A stretch of DNA of 64,000 nt from NCBI RefSeq assembly GCF_013385425.1, contig NZ_JACAQA010000031.1:1-64000 (forward strand), read 5' to 3'. A program made the position numbers and the translations under genes. Shown here piece after piece: positions 25,817 to 34,752 of this stretch. The stretch is from Pseudomonas gingeri. GTDB lineage: Bacteria > Pseudomonadota > Gammaproteobacteria > Pseudomonadales > Pseudomonadaceae. The first letter of the stretch is position 1. Every line of letters begins with the position of its first letter. The notes under the pieces are model-generated. The model saw only the letters and a list, made by a program, of their open reading frames with translations, was not told the origin of the DNA and made no database searches.

Positions 25817-28210
25817 CTACACATCCAACGGCACCCGTGCGCTGAGGGTCGTCCCCTCGCCCACCACGCTCTCCAACCGCAGCGTGCCGCCGAGCATCAG
25901 CACCCGCTCACGCATGCCGACCACTCCAAAGGAGGTCGGCCTGCCGCTGGCGGAGACGAATCCTACGCCATCATCACTGATGGTCAGGCATAAATCCTCG
26001 CCCTCAACGGTCAGTGTCAGTTCAACAGTATGCGCCTGGGCATGGCGCATGACGTTGGTCAGCGCTTCCTGGAGGATACGGAACAGGCCAATGGCCTTTG
26101 CATCACTGAGGGCCGGCAGATGCTCCGGCACTTGCACCAGGCAGGGAATCTGCGTCCGCGCCTCGAACCGTCGGGCCTGCCACTCGATGGCCGAGGCAAT
26201 ACCGGCATCGAGAATCGGTGGGCGCAAGGCCGTCGCCACATCCCGGACCAGTTGGAACAGTTGAGCAATCAGCTTCTTCATGCTGTTGAGCCGATCATTC
26301 AGGCCAGGATCGAGCTGAGCATAGGCCAGTTCGCACATGGACGTTTCCAGCTTGAGCACCGTCAACATCTGCCCCAGTTCGTCGTGAACCTCCCGGGCGA
26401 TACGGGCCTTTTCCTCTTCACGGACGCTTTCCAGGTGGGCCGACAGTTCGCGCAGCTGTTCGCGGGACGCCGCCAGTTCCAGCTCGATGCGCTTGCTCTC
26501 GCTGATATCCCAGACGATACCGTCCCAGACCACGCTGCCATCCTCCAGCCGACGGCTGATGGCCTTGATCTCGGCCCAGCGCTGGCGGCCTTCGCGGGTC
26601 ATGATCCGGCCTTGCCAGGACCAGTCGCTGTCCGCCTCCAGCGCCCGATCCTGGGTCTGGTGGTAACCGGCCTTGTCGTCCGGATGCACCAGGCTGCGCA
26701 AGCCGATGTCCTGCTGGCGCAAGGTCGCCGGGGCATAACCCACCAGGTTCTCGCTGCCTTCACTGATGTAGGGGAAATGCAGCTCGCCGGTCAGCGGCAC
26801 ACGCTCCAGTCGGAACACCAGACCCGGCACATTGGCGGCGATTGCCTTCAAACGCGCTTCGCTTTCCTGGGCTGAGGCCAGCGCACGGCGGCGCTCGGTG
26901 ACGTCGTTGAGGTAGACCACCAGGTATTCGCCCTCGCGAAAACGCAGGAAGCTCAACGACACATCAGCCGGCAGGACGCTGCCATCGGCGCGAACGCATT
27001 GGGTTTCCAGGCTTTGCGGGCCTTCCTCGCTAGCCCGGGCACGCTTCCACAGGTTCAGCCAGCGATCCATGTTCAGGTTCGGATCGAAGTCGATCAAGGG
27101 GCGGTCGAACACCCCGCCGGGCGGATAACCGAGCATCTCTTCCGCCGCCCGGTTGGCATAACGGACATGGCTGTCCCAGTTGACCCAGAGAATCCCCACC
27201 GTGCTCTGGTCGATGGAAAACTGGGTCAGGCGCAGGGCTTCTTCACTCGCCTCACGCCGGGCGAGGGCTTCCCGGGCGGCGAGCAGCTCATGCTCCAGGC
27301 TGTGCTGCTGGCGACGCAACCAGAAGATGATGGCCAGGCCCGCGAACAACAACACCGCCAGCAGCAGACAGAGGTTTTGCCAGAAACCCGGTGACTCAGT
27401 CAGGCGCGGGTACTTCGGTTGCAGCCAGCGGGCATGCAGTTGCTCCAGATCCCGCGCCGGGATCGCATGCAAAGCCTTCTCCACAACCCCCGCCAGTTCC
27501 GGCCAGTCGCGCCGTGTCGCCACTCGCAGTAGCTGCGGCAAGCCGATATCGCCAACCACCGCCAGCCCGGCAAACTCTTCTTCGTTGGACAGGCGACTGA
27601 GCTGCGCCTCATCGATCACCGCGTAGCGAGCCTGCTGGCTTGTCAACAATTGCAGGGCCTGGCGCTCCAGCGGCACACCCTGCAGATTGAGATTGGGGTA
27701 GGTGTTGCGCAGGTAATCGGCGACCGTACTGGGCATGCGCACGGCCACGCGGGTCTGGCTGTCGAGTTTTTCCAGCTCCACGGCGCCGGCGCCGTTGCGT
27801 TCACCCACCACCAGTTGCGGTACACGCATATAAGGATCGGAGAACAGCCACAGGCGCAGCCCCGCCGGGGTCTGGGTCAGCCCCGGTGCGAGGTCGATTT
27901 CACCCTCGCGCAGGGCTTTTTCCAGTTGCGTCTGATCGGGAAAGTTACGCCAGGTCAGTTCGACATCGAGGCTCTTGGCCACCCAGGCCATCAGTTCCAC
28001 ATTGGCCCCGGACAAGCGCTGCAGCCGACGGTCGTATTGCGCATACGGCGCCTGCAGGACCAGACCGACCCGCAACTCGTGGTGCTGGTCGAGCCACTCG
28101 CGCTGCTCGCCGGACAAGACAACCCCTTGCCCATGGGAAGCAGGCGCCGCCCAGGCAATCAAGGGAAAACACAAACAGCCGATAACCCACAGGCAGCAAA
28201 ACCGTATCAT
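25817..28210 (-). CDS. agtS: Hybrid-input sensor histidine kinase with periplasmic solute-binding domain (AgtS-like)
   Basis: The 797-residue sensor has a signal peptide (CLCFPLIAWAAP), a periplasmic SBP_bac_3-type domain (about 30-265, starting EQREWLDQHHELRVGLVLQ), a membrane helix (about 279-299, LCLLLAVLLFAGLAIIFWL), two PAS domains (about 326-435 and 450-570), a HisKA_3 dimerisation helix with the phospho-accepting His near 608 (REVHDELGQML) and an HATPase domain (N-box ALTNVMRHA, G-box ISDDGVGF). I prefer the ATG at 28210 to a TTG seven codons upstream. Direct periplasmic sensing of the transported amino acid is inferred. Confidence 0.85.
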   Translation of the reverse strand: MIRFCCLWVIGCLCFPLIAWAAPASHGQGVVLSGEQREWLDQHHELRVGLVLQAPYAQYDRRLQRLSGANVELMAWVAKSLDVELTWRNFPDQTQLEKALREGEIDLAPGLTQTPAGLRLWLFSDPYMRVPQLVVGERNGAGAVELEKLDSQTRVAVRMPSTVADYLRNTYPNLNLQGVPLERQALQLLTSQQARYAVIDEAQLSRLSNEEEFAGLAVVGDIGLPQLLRVATRRDWPELAGVVEKALHAIPARDLEQLHARWLQPKYPRLTESPGFWQNLCLLLAVLLFAGLAIIFWLRRQQHSLEHELLAAREALARREASEEALRLTQFSIDQSTVGILWVNWDSHVRYANRAAEEMLGYPPGGVFDRPLIDFDPNLNMDRWLNLWKRARASEEGPQSLETQCVRADGSVLPADVSLSFLRFREGEYLVVYLNDVTERRRALASAQESEARLKAIAANVPGLVFRLERVPLTGELHFPYISEGSENLVGYAPATLRQQDIGLRSLVHPDDKAGYHQTQDRALEADSDWSWQGRIMTREGRQRWAEIKAISRRLEDGSVVWDGIVWDISESKRIELELAASREQLRELSAHLESVREEEKARIAREVHDELGQMLTVLKLETSMCELAYAQLDPGLNDRLNSMKKLIAQLFQLVRDVATALRPPILDAGIASAIEWQARRFEARTQIPCLVQVPEHLPALSDAKAIGLFRILQEALTNVMRHAQAHTVELTLTVEGEDLCLTISDDGVGFVSASGRPTSFGVVGMRERVLMLGGTLRLESVVGEGTTLSARVPLDV

Positions 28211-28282
28211 TCGACGCTCACACACTGACAAATGCTGACCAACCCATTAGGCTGCCAGGATGACTCTGGCCTGGAAAATTCG

Positions 28283-29266
28283 ATGCCTCTTCTCTACCGC
28301 CTGGCACTGCCCGCGCTGTGCCTGTCGCTGATACTACCTTGTGCCGCGCCCGTCATGGCCGCCGACCCGGCGCCGGCGCAGAAGCCCGCCGAAAAGCCGG
28401 TGGAGCGCCAGCCCCTGCTCGAGCGTAGCCAGGAAGACGCGACCGCGCTGGAACGCCAATTGCCCCAGCAGGAACAACAGCAACTGCAAGCCGGCGGCGA
28501 CAGTTTCCTGGCCTTGTGGAAACCGGCCAACACGCCTTCGCCCCTGGGCGCGGTGATCCTGATTCCCGGTGCCGGCGAAACCGCTGACTGGCCCCAGGCA
28601 ATCGGCCCGTTGCGGCGCAAGTTCCCGGATGCGCAGTGGAGCAGCCTGAGCCTGACCCTGCCGGACCTGCAAAGCGACGCGATCCAGCCACGGGTGGACG
28701 AAGCGCCCAAGGCACCGGCGGCGACCGCCAGTAACAGCAAGGACGCCAGCACCACGGCCAAGCCCATCGAACAGGCGGCCAGCGCCGAAGCCGAGGTGGT
28801 CGACCAGGCCGCCGTGCAAACCGCTGAAGATCAGTTGAAAGCCGACGCAGAGCGGATCTTCGCACGAATCGACGCGGCGATTGCCTATGCCAAGCAGCAA
28901 AATGCTCGCAGTGTGGTTCTCCTGGGCCATGGCACCGGCGCTTACTGGGCGGCCCGCTACATGAGCGAAAAGCCTTCGCCACAGATCCAGAAACTGCTCC
29001 TGGTGGCCGCGCAGACGCCGACCACTGCGCCACAGAACCTGGCTCAGATCACCCCTGGACTGAAACTGGCGACGGCGGATTTCTTCTACCAGGACCGGCC
29101 GCTGGATCGCAAAGCCGCACTGGAGCGGTTGCAGGCCAGCAAGCGGCAGAAAACCACAAGCTACAACCAGATCGCGCTGAAGGCCCTGCCGGGCAATGCC
29201 GGGCAGGAACAGTTATTCCGGCGCATCCGTGGCTGGTTGAACCCGCAGGATGTGGGCGGTCTCTGA
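28283..29266 (+). CDS. DUF3530 alpha/beta-hydrolase-like exported protein
   Basis: Function unknown. The 327-residue protein has a signal peptide (ALCLSLILPCAAPVMA), then GAVILIPGAGETADWP, an Ala/Lys/Glu-rich insert at about 145-200 and a second hydrolase-like segment, RSVVLLGHGTGAYWAARY. This resembles the nucleophile elbow of alpha/beta hydrolases, but G-H-G-T-G has Gly where the catalytic Ser should be, so it may not be a hydrolase. It is divergent from agtS and converges with djlA with a 10-base gap. ATG 28283 was chosen because it starts the signal peptide; the frame is open 17 codons upstream. Confidence 0.75.
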   Translation: MPLLYRLALPALCLSLILPCAAPVMAADPAPAQKPAEKPVERQPLLERSQEDATALERQLPQQEQQQLQAGGDSFLALWKPANTPSPLGAVILIPGAGETADWPQAIGPLRRKFPDAQWSSLSLTLPDLQSDAIQPRVDEAPKAPAATASNSKDASTTAKPIEQAASAEAEVVDQAAVQTAEDQLKADAERIFARIDAAIAYAKQQNARSVVLLGHGTGAYWAARYMSEKPSPQIQKLLLVAAQTPTTAPQNLAQITPGLKLATADFFYQDRPLDRKAALERLQASKRQKTTSYNQIALKALPGNAGQEQLFRRIRGWLNPQDVGGL

Positions 29267-29276
29267 AACGTAGCGC

Positions 29277-30044
29277 CTAACGGAAATCCCTGCGCTCGCG
29301 AATCAGCACATAGGCATTGTGCAAATCGCGGGTTTTTTCCGTGGCCTCGCGCACTTGTAGAGGCGTCGCGCCACTGCCCGCGATCTTGTCAGGGTGGTGG
29401 CGACTGAGCAGGCGCCGATAAGCCCGCTTGATTTGCGCCGGCTCACTGTTGGCCGCCACGCCCAATAACACCAGCGCTTCCTCATAAGTCCCGGTCGTGT
29501 TCGACAGCACCTTGCGCCCCGGCTCGTAGTCATGGGCCAGGGCCTGGACCTGATGGCTGGTCCAACCCAGCCATTTGCCCCAGAGCATGATCAACTCACG
29601 CTCCGTCGTCCCGACCCGACCGTCGGCCCAGACCATTCGCCAGCACGCCCGCAAAACGCCTTCGGCGGCATGGGGCTGGGCCTTCAGGTGATTCAGGTAG
29701 CCGCGCAGTCGATCATTCCCCGACTTGCCCCGGTTGAACGCGGCAATCGCCCGGCGCCGCGCCGCATCAGCCATATCCAGTTGACGCATTTCCTCGCGCG
29801 CCTGCTGGATATGTCCGTCGACCACCTGCCCATCGCTCTTGGCCAGTCGCCCCAACAAGACAAACAGCAATTCATCGTTGCGTAACGCCGGCTTGCCCCC
29901 CAGGCGCTCGCGCAAATGGGCAAGGCTGTGCAATTGCAGGCGCCGATCCAGCGCCTGCCCGAGTAACGCGCCCAACATGGCCCCCGGAATACTGGCGATC
30001 GCAAAACCCGCCCCGGCTCCAATCAGAGTCCCTGGCCACAACAT
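29277..30044 (-). CDS. DjlA-like membrane J-domain co-chaperone
   Basis: A 255-residue protein with a short hydrophobic N-terminus (GTLIGAGAGFAIASIPGAMLG), a central TerB-like helical region (about 55-175) and a C-terminal J domain carrying the HPD motif (RRLLSRHHPDKIAGSG) that stimulates DnaK. This order matches DjlA. The start at 30044 makes it follow murU by 2 bases, so it is the last gene of an amgK-murU-djlA operon. Length is close to that of E. coli DjlA. Confidence 0.85.
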   Translation of the reverse strand: MLWPGTLIGAGAGFAIASIPGAMLGALLGQALDRRLQLHSLAHLRERLGGKPALRNDELLFVLLGRLAKSDGQVVDGHIQQAREEMRQLDMADAARRRAIAAFNRGKSGNDRLRGYLNHLKAQPHAAEGVLRACWRMVWADGRVGTTERELIMLWGKWLGWTSHQVQALAHDYEPGRKVLSNTTGTYEEALVLLGVAANSEPAQIKRAYRRLLSRHHPDKIAGSGATPLQVREATEKTRDLHNAYVLIRERRDFR

Positions 30045-30046
30045 AA

Positions 30047-30721
30047 TCAGTGTCTCTCTTTCAACAATTGCTCGACTTGCGCCAGGCGCTCCACGGTGCC
30101 GACATCCACCCAGTGTCCGTGCATGTGCTCTCCACTCACCAGCCCCCGCGCCATCGCCTCGCGCCACAACGGCGCGATCTTGAAGGCGCCGTCCGAGCAG
30201 GCGGCAAACAGTTGCGGGTGCAGGACTGAAATACCGCTGTAGGTCAGCTTCTCGCCCAGCGCCCCACCGTCATGCAGTTGGCCGTCGAGCAGGTTGAAGT
30301 CGCCCCCGGCCGGGTGGTGTGGCGGATTGTCGACCATGACCAGATGCGCCAGACCGGCAATCGGCCGACGTAGCGAAGCAAAGTCATAGTCAGTCCAGAT
30401 GTCGCCATTGACCACCAGGAAGGGCTCATCACCCAACAGCGGCAACGCACGGAAGATACCACCACCGGTTTCCAGCGGCTCCCCCTCGGGCGAATAGGCG
30501 ATGCTCAGGCCATAGCGGGAACCGTCGCCGAGGTAGTCTTCGATCTGCTGTCCCAACCAGGCGTGGTTGATCACCACCTCCTTGAACCCGGCGGCCGCCA
30601 GCGCCCGCAGGTGATAGTCGATCAGCGGCGTGCCGTTGGCACGGATCAGCGGCTTGGGGGTGTGCAAGGTCAACGGACGCATCCGCTCGCCTTTGCCGGC
30701 AGCCAGGATCATTGCCTTCAT
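30047..30721 (-). CDS. murU: N-acetylmuramate alpha-1-phosphate uridylyltransferase
   Basis: MurU turns MurNAc-1-phosphate into UDP-MurNAc, the last step of the Pseudomonas cell-wall recycling shortcut that bypasses de novo UDP-MurNAc synthesis and fosfomycin. The 224-residue nucleotidyltransferase starts with MILAAGKGERMRPLT and has the metal-binding VVNGDIWTDYD. It overlaps amgK by 4 bases. Confidence 0.93.
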   Translation of the reverse strand: MKAMILAAGKGERMRPLTLHTPKPLIRANGTPLIDYHLRALAAAGFKEVVINHAWLGQQIEDYLGDGSRYGLSIAYSPEGEPLETGGGIFRALPLLGDEPFLVVNGDIWTDYDFASLRRPIAGLAHLVMVDNPPHHPAGGDFNLLDGQLHDGGALGEKLTYSGISVLHPQLFAACSDGAFKIAPLWREAMARGLVSGEHMHGHWVDVGTVERLAQVEQLLKERH

Positions 30722-31743
30722 ACCTCGGCCCCCACCGGCCGACGCAGGCTGGCCAGCAACTCGCCCAGTTCGGCCAGCTCCGGACGGCGCGCTACCACCG
30801 CTTCTATATAAGCGAAGAAGCGCGGTACATCGGCCAGGTAACGTGGCTTGCCGTCACGATGGCAGATGCGCGCAAAGATCCCGATCACTTTCAGATGACG
30901 TTGCACGCCCATCAGGTCGCTGGCCCGGAGGAATTCCTCGAAATCGGCCTGTACCGCGATACCGGCACCCGTCGCCTTCTGCCAATAATCCTGCAGCCAA
31001 CCCCGTACCCGGGCCTCGGGCCAACTGAGGAAGGCGTCCTTGAACAGGCAGGTGATGTCGTAGGTCACCGGCCCATAGACCGCATCCTGGAAATCCAGCA
31101 CACCAGGGTTGGGCTCGCTGGCCATCAGGTTGCGCGGCATATAGTCACGGTGCACCAGCACTTTCGGCTGGGCCAGGGCGCTGTCGATCAGCCGGTCGCT
31201 GACCCGTTGCCACATCGCCAACTGCGCGGGATCGAAAGCGCGGCCCAGCTCATGCCCGACGTACCACTCGGGAAACAGCTCCAGCTCACGGCGCAGCAAG
31301 GCCACGTCATAACTCGGCAGTTCGCTGTCCATCGGCAGTTGCTGGAAAGCCAGCAAGGCGTCGATGGCATCGGCGAACAACCCATCGGCGTTGTCGCTGT
31401 CGATCACGTCCAGATAGGTCTGGTTGCCCAGGTCATTGAGCAAAAGAAAACCGTTTTCCAGATCCTGCGCGTGAATTTTCGGCACGTTGATTCCGGATTT
31501 CGCCAGCAAATGGGCGATATCCACGAAGGGTTTGCAGTTTTCCCGGGGTGGTGGGGCATCCATGACGATCAAACTACGGCCCCCGCCCTCCCAGCGGAAG
31601 TAGCGTCGAAAACTCGCGTCACTGCTGGCCGCGGTCAACGTAGCCGGGGGGATGGTGCCCCAGCCTTCGCCCAGAAAGAGCGTTTCCAACTGCCGATCCA
31701 GCCAAACTTTCAGGTGTTGCAAGCGTACATCTTGGTCAGGCAT
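30718..31743 (-). CDS. amgK: N-acetylmuramate/N-acetylglucosamine kinase
   Basis: AmgK phosphorylates MurNAc and GlcNAc at the anomeric position, feeding MurU. The 341-residue protein has the aminoglycoside-phosphotransferase fold with the catalytic loop VLVHRDYMPRNLM (HRD and Asn) and the metal-binding LDFQDAVYGP. It is the first gene of amgK-murU-djlA. Its upstream region, formerly shared with divergent lptD, is now much enlarged by inserted DNA. Confidence 0.93.
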   Translation of the reverse strand: MPDQDVRLQHLKVWLDRQLETLFLGEGWGTIPPATLTAASSDASFRRYFRWEGGGRSLIVMDAPPPRENCKPFVDIAHLLAKSGINVPKIHAQDLENGFLLLNDLGNQTYLDVIDSDNADGLFADAIDALLAFQQLPMDSELPSYDVALLRRELELFPEWYVGHELGRAFDPAQLAMWQRVSDRLIDSALAQPKVLVHRDYMPRNLMASEPNPGVLDFQDAVYGPVTYDITCLFKDAFLSWPEARVRGWLQDYWQKATGAGIAVQADFEEFLRASDLMGVQRHLKVIGIFARICHRDGKPRYLADVPRFFAYIEAVVARRPELAELGELLASLRRPVGAEV

Positions 31744-32044
31744 TACATGGGTCTCCGACGACGCTAGCCGTCAAGCGGGTGTTGCTTTATTATCCAGCAT
31801 CTTGTGCGACACGCGTAGCGTGCCTCCAGCTTGGCGATGAGGAGTCATCGTCAGGGGTTTCTCTACTGAGAACCAATAGTCCGGCACCCAATCCGGGAAA
31901 CAAAACCGCCCAAGAGGTCCATCGCTTAAAAGGACTCGTTGACGCTGCGGCGCAATAGCGAAACCCAAAGGCCGCCCAGCACTCGGACGCGCGGCTATGG
32001 TCCCTCAAGGACCGGGAGTGCTCTGTCACAGCGCAGGAATCGAC
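31744..32044. other. Gap upstream of amgK, no clear gene
   Basis: A GATAAT box on the minus strand at 31789-31794 could be the amgK -10 element, though no good -35 is seen. A short hairpin ACGCGTAGCGT lies at about 31811. The rest, to 32044, shows no convincing reading frame on either strand. Confidence 0.35.
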
Positions 32045-32203
32045 ATGCATAAGCGTCGAATTCATACAGCAGATGTATCGGCAGGCCAGGCAGATCTCCA
32101 CAATTGTTTTTCAGGAGTTCTGTCCAGACTGACCGGCAACTTTGGCTTGATGATTGCCGTTTTCACAGCAGTCATGGTTATGGCCATCCATCTCGACAAG
32201 TAG
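32045..32203 (+). CDS. Possible 52-residue membrane peptide
   Basis: Not recognised. The ATG at 32045 has an AGGA ribosome site 6 bases upstream. The predicted peptide starts basic (MHKRRIHTADVSAGQ) and ends in one hydrophobic segment of about 19 residues (FGLMIAVFTAVMVMAIHL) with a DK tail, a single-span small membrane protein plan. A bulged hairpin follows at 32230-32255. It lies in the unexplained DNA between amgK and the group II intron. It may be chance, since no homologue is known to me. Confidence 0.3.
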   Translation: MHKRRIHTADVSAGQADLHNCFSGVLSRLTGNFGLMIAVFTAVMVMAIHLDK

Positions 32204-32229
32204 CGCTTCACATCGGCCGTTTGGCCTCA

Positions 32230-32255
32230 CCCTGGCGGGAAGAATCCCCGCAGGG
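32230..32255 (+). terminator. Hairpin after the small ORF
   Basis: CCCTG-G-CGGG pairs with CCCG-CAGGG around a 7-base loop, a 9-bp stem with one bulged G, 26 bases past the small ORF stop. The following bases are GTTCCTCTT, not a clean T run. Confidence 0.35.
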
Positions 32256-33042
32256 GTTCCTCTTGCCTGAAAACAGGAGGAAACATCATCTCGACAGGCC
32301 GCTCAAGGTCCCTGTCAATTTCCAACCGGAGACACGAGCGAAAGCTCTGTCTGTCATTGTCCAACCATTGCCTTCATGGAGTGGGAGCGGACTCGTTGTG
32401 CGACCAACGATAGCCTAGGAAGACATGCGTCACTGGTAACGGTGAGGTATGAAGCTCTTCCAACAACGTAGCCCCCGCAAGGGCGTGAACTTACCGCGAG
32501 GTAAGCCATGGATGCTCGGAGCAGTACCGGGTTGAGGCGCTAGGCTGGCTGGCACGGGTAACGTAAGTGAACTGCTGATAAACGCCGTAAGGATAACCAT
32601 GCCCAAACTGCTGTCAGGCATGAACCAAAAAGGTGCGGGGCCAGTTATTCCTGTGGGATGTGGGAATACGTCGCTACAAAGGCCCCCGGTGGAAAGGCAG
32701 ACCCTAAACCAATCGTGTGACAGGCAGGGAACGTGGTAAGCCCGTATGGCTGCCTTCGGGCAGGTGAACCGCAAGGGGATCTGTTGGCTATGCGGGTATG
32801 GGATCGCAGAGAAAGCGAACGCCGGACTGTAATCGTTCGGATAGGGGTTGGAACATCACCCCACGGGAAACCGGGCAGACTTCTGCGTGGTCTTTTATCG
32901 CATGAATGCTGAGTGAGACTGTCTCAATGAACACGGAGGTCCCGCGGTAGTGGACCTTCTATTAACCCACCCTGACGGGGACGTCCATTCCCGTCAGGGG
33001 ATGCATACGTCTTCGCTTGGGGAAACTTGAGAGGAAGGCAGC

Positions 33043-34752
33043 ATGTTAGAACACAGCCAAATGGCCGTGTCTGCGCCTTCCGGCGCTCCGCAACAATGGC
33101 ACGACATCGATTGGTGCCGAGTCCAGCGGAACGTCCGGGCGATGCAGTTACGGATTGCGAAGGCTTGTAGGGAAGGCGACTGGCGCAGAGTGAAAGCCCT
33201 GCAACGAATGCTGACCCGCTCACCCTCGGCCAGATATCTGGCCGTACGGCGAGTCACTGAAAACCAGGGCAAGCGTACGGCGGGAGTCGACCGCGTGCTC
33301 TGGGATACACCCGACGCCAAATGGAAAGCGGTCGATGGAATGAAGCGGCACGGATACAAGCCCCGGCCCTTAAGGCGGGTATTTATTCCAAAGTCGAATG
33401 GAAAGGAACGCCCTCTGGGCATCCCGACCATGGCGGACAGAGCAATGCAAGCGCTGCATCTGCTAGCTCTGGCCCCCATTGCTGAAACTACCGGTGATCC
33501 GAACAGCTACGGCTTTAGGATCGAAAGATCCACGGCGGATGCAATGGGACAGCTGTTCGTTTGCCTATCCAAGAAGCTCTCAGCCAAATGGGTTTTGGAA
33601 GCGGACATAAAAGGTTGCTTCGACCATATCAACCACGACTGGCTGATCAACAACGTCCCTACGGACAAAGTGATCCTTCGGAAATGGTTAAAAGCTGGAG
33701 TGATTCATAAAGGCCAGCTACAGGCAACGGATGCCGGTACGCCACAAGGCGGGATTATCTCGCCGACCTTGGCAAACATGACGTTGGATGGCCTGGAAAC
33801 ACAGCTCAAGCAACATCTGGGCGTGACAAAGGCCAAGAAGCTGAAAATCAACGTGGTGCGGTATGCGGACGATTTCGTCATCACCAGCGACTCGAAAGAG
33901 GTACTGGAAAATGAGGTCCGCCCTTGGATAGAGCATTTTCTGGCGGTACGCGGACTACAGCTCTCTCCCGAGAAAACGCACGTCATTCACATTGAGAAGG
34001 GCTTTGATTTTCTGGGTTGGAATTTCCGCAAGTACGATGGGAAGCTTCTGATCAAGCCAAGCAAGAAAAACGCGAAAGCGTTCTACCGCAAGGTAAAGGA
34101 GGTCATCAGTACCAACAAAGCGGTATCACAGGAGGATCTGATCCACCTGCTGAACCCAATGCTGCGGGGCTGGGCACTGTATCACCAACCCGTAGTAGCC
34201 AAGAAAGCGTACAGCCGCATGGATTTCCAAATATTCCAAGCAATATGGCGCTGGGCAAGACGGAGGCACTCGAACAAAAGCCTCGACTGGATCAGAAAGA
34301 AATATTTTCAGACCGTCGATGGCCGAAATTGGGTGTTCTGCACCACGTTACTGACAGAGGCAGGTGACAAGAGGGCGATCAGGCTGTACACCCTGGAGGA
34401 TACGCCGATCGAGAGGCACAGAAAAATCAGCGGGGAATACAACCCGTTTGATCCTGAGATGGAAGAAATGGGCGAGAAGCTTCGGATGTCCCGGATGTTC
34501 GGGAAGCTGAAATACCGCAAGCAGGTATCAACCCTGTTTCAATCACAACAAGGGCTCTGTCTACTTTGCAAGAACCCCATAACTAGGGAGACTGGGTGGC
34601 ATGACCACCACATCATTTATCGCTCACAAGGCGGTGGTGACTCGCTAAACAACCGGGTACTATTGCATCCCATTTGCCACCAGCAGCTTCACGCTCGTGG
34701 TTTGACAGTGTGCAAACCGGCTCCCGATTCTGGGGGTTCAATAAAGACTTGA
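33043..34752 (+). CDS. ltrA: Group II intron reverse transcriptase/maturase with HNH endonuclease
   Basis: This protein helps the intron fold and splice and copies it into new DNA sites. The 569-residue sequence has an N-terminal RT-0-like region (QRMLTRSPSARYLAVRRVT), a reverse transcriptase domain with the catalytic YADD at about 273-276 (VVRYADDFVIT) and TPQGGIISP, a maturase (GIIM) domain around 345-440 (LLNPMLRGWALYHQ) and a C-terminal HNH nuclease (CLLCKNPI, HDHHIIYRSQGGGDSLNN, HPICHQQLH at about 505-550). All catalytic residues look intact and no frameshift is seen. AGGAAGG precedes the ATG. The stop codon overlaps the first bases of domain V. Confidence 0.93.
   Translation: MLEHSQMAVSAPSGAPQQWHDIDWCRVQRNVRAMQLRIAKACREGDWRRVKALQRMLTRSPSARYLAVRRVTENQGKRTAGVDRVLWDTPDAKWKAVDGMKRHGYKPRPLRRVFIPKSNGKERPLGIPTMADRAMQALHLLALAPIAETTGDPNSYGFRIERSTADAMGQLFVCLSKKLSAKWVLEADIKGCFDHINHDWLINNVPTDKVILRKWLKAGVIHKGQLQATDAGTPQGGIISPTLANMTLDGLETQLKQHLGVTKAKKLKINVVRYADDFVITSDSKEVLENEVRPWIEHFLAVRGLQLSPEKTHVIHIEKGFDFLGWNFRKYDGKLLIKPSKKNAKAFYRKVKEVISTNKAVSQEDLIHLLNPMLRGWALYHQPVVAKKAYSRMDFQIFQAIWRWARRRHSNKSLDWIRKKYFQTVDGRNWVFCTTLLTEAGDKRAIRLYTLEDTPIERHRKISGEYNPFDPEMEEMGEKLRMSRMFGKLKYRKQVSTLFQSQQGLCLLCKNPITRETGWHDHHIIYRSQGGGDSLNNRVLLHPICHQQLHARGLTVCKPAPDSGGSIKT

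Noticed and set aside
31804..31810. A second GTGCGAC, the group II intron 5' consensus, near amgK
   Set aside because: The bases after it (ACGCGTAGCGTGCC) do not resemble the beginning of the real intron at 32398, and no matching 3' end exists. A seven-base match is likely by chance.
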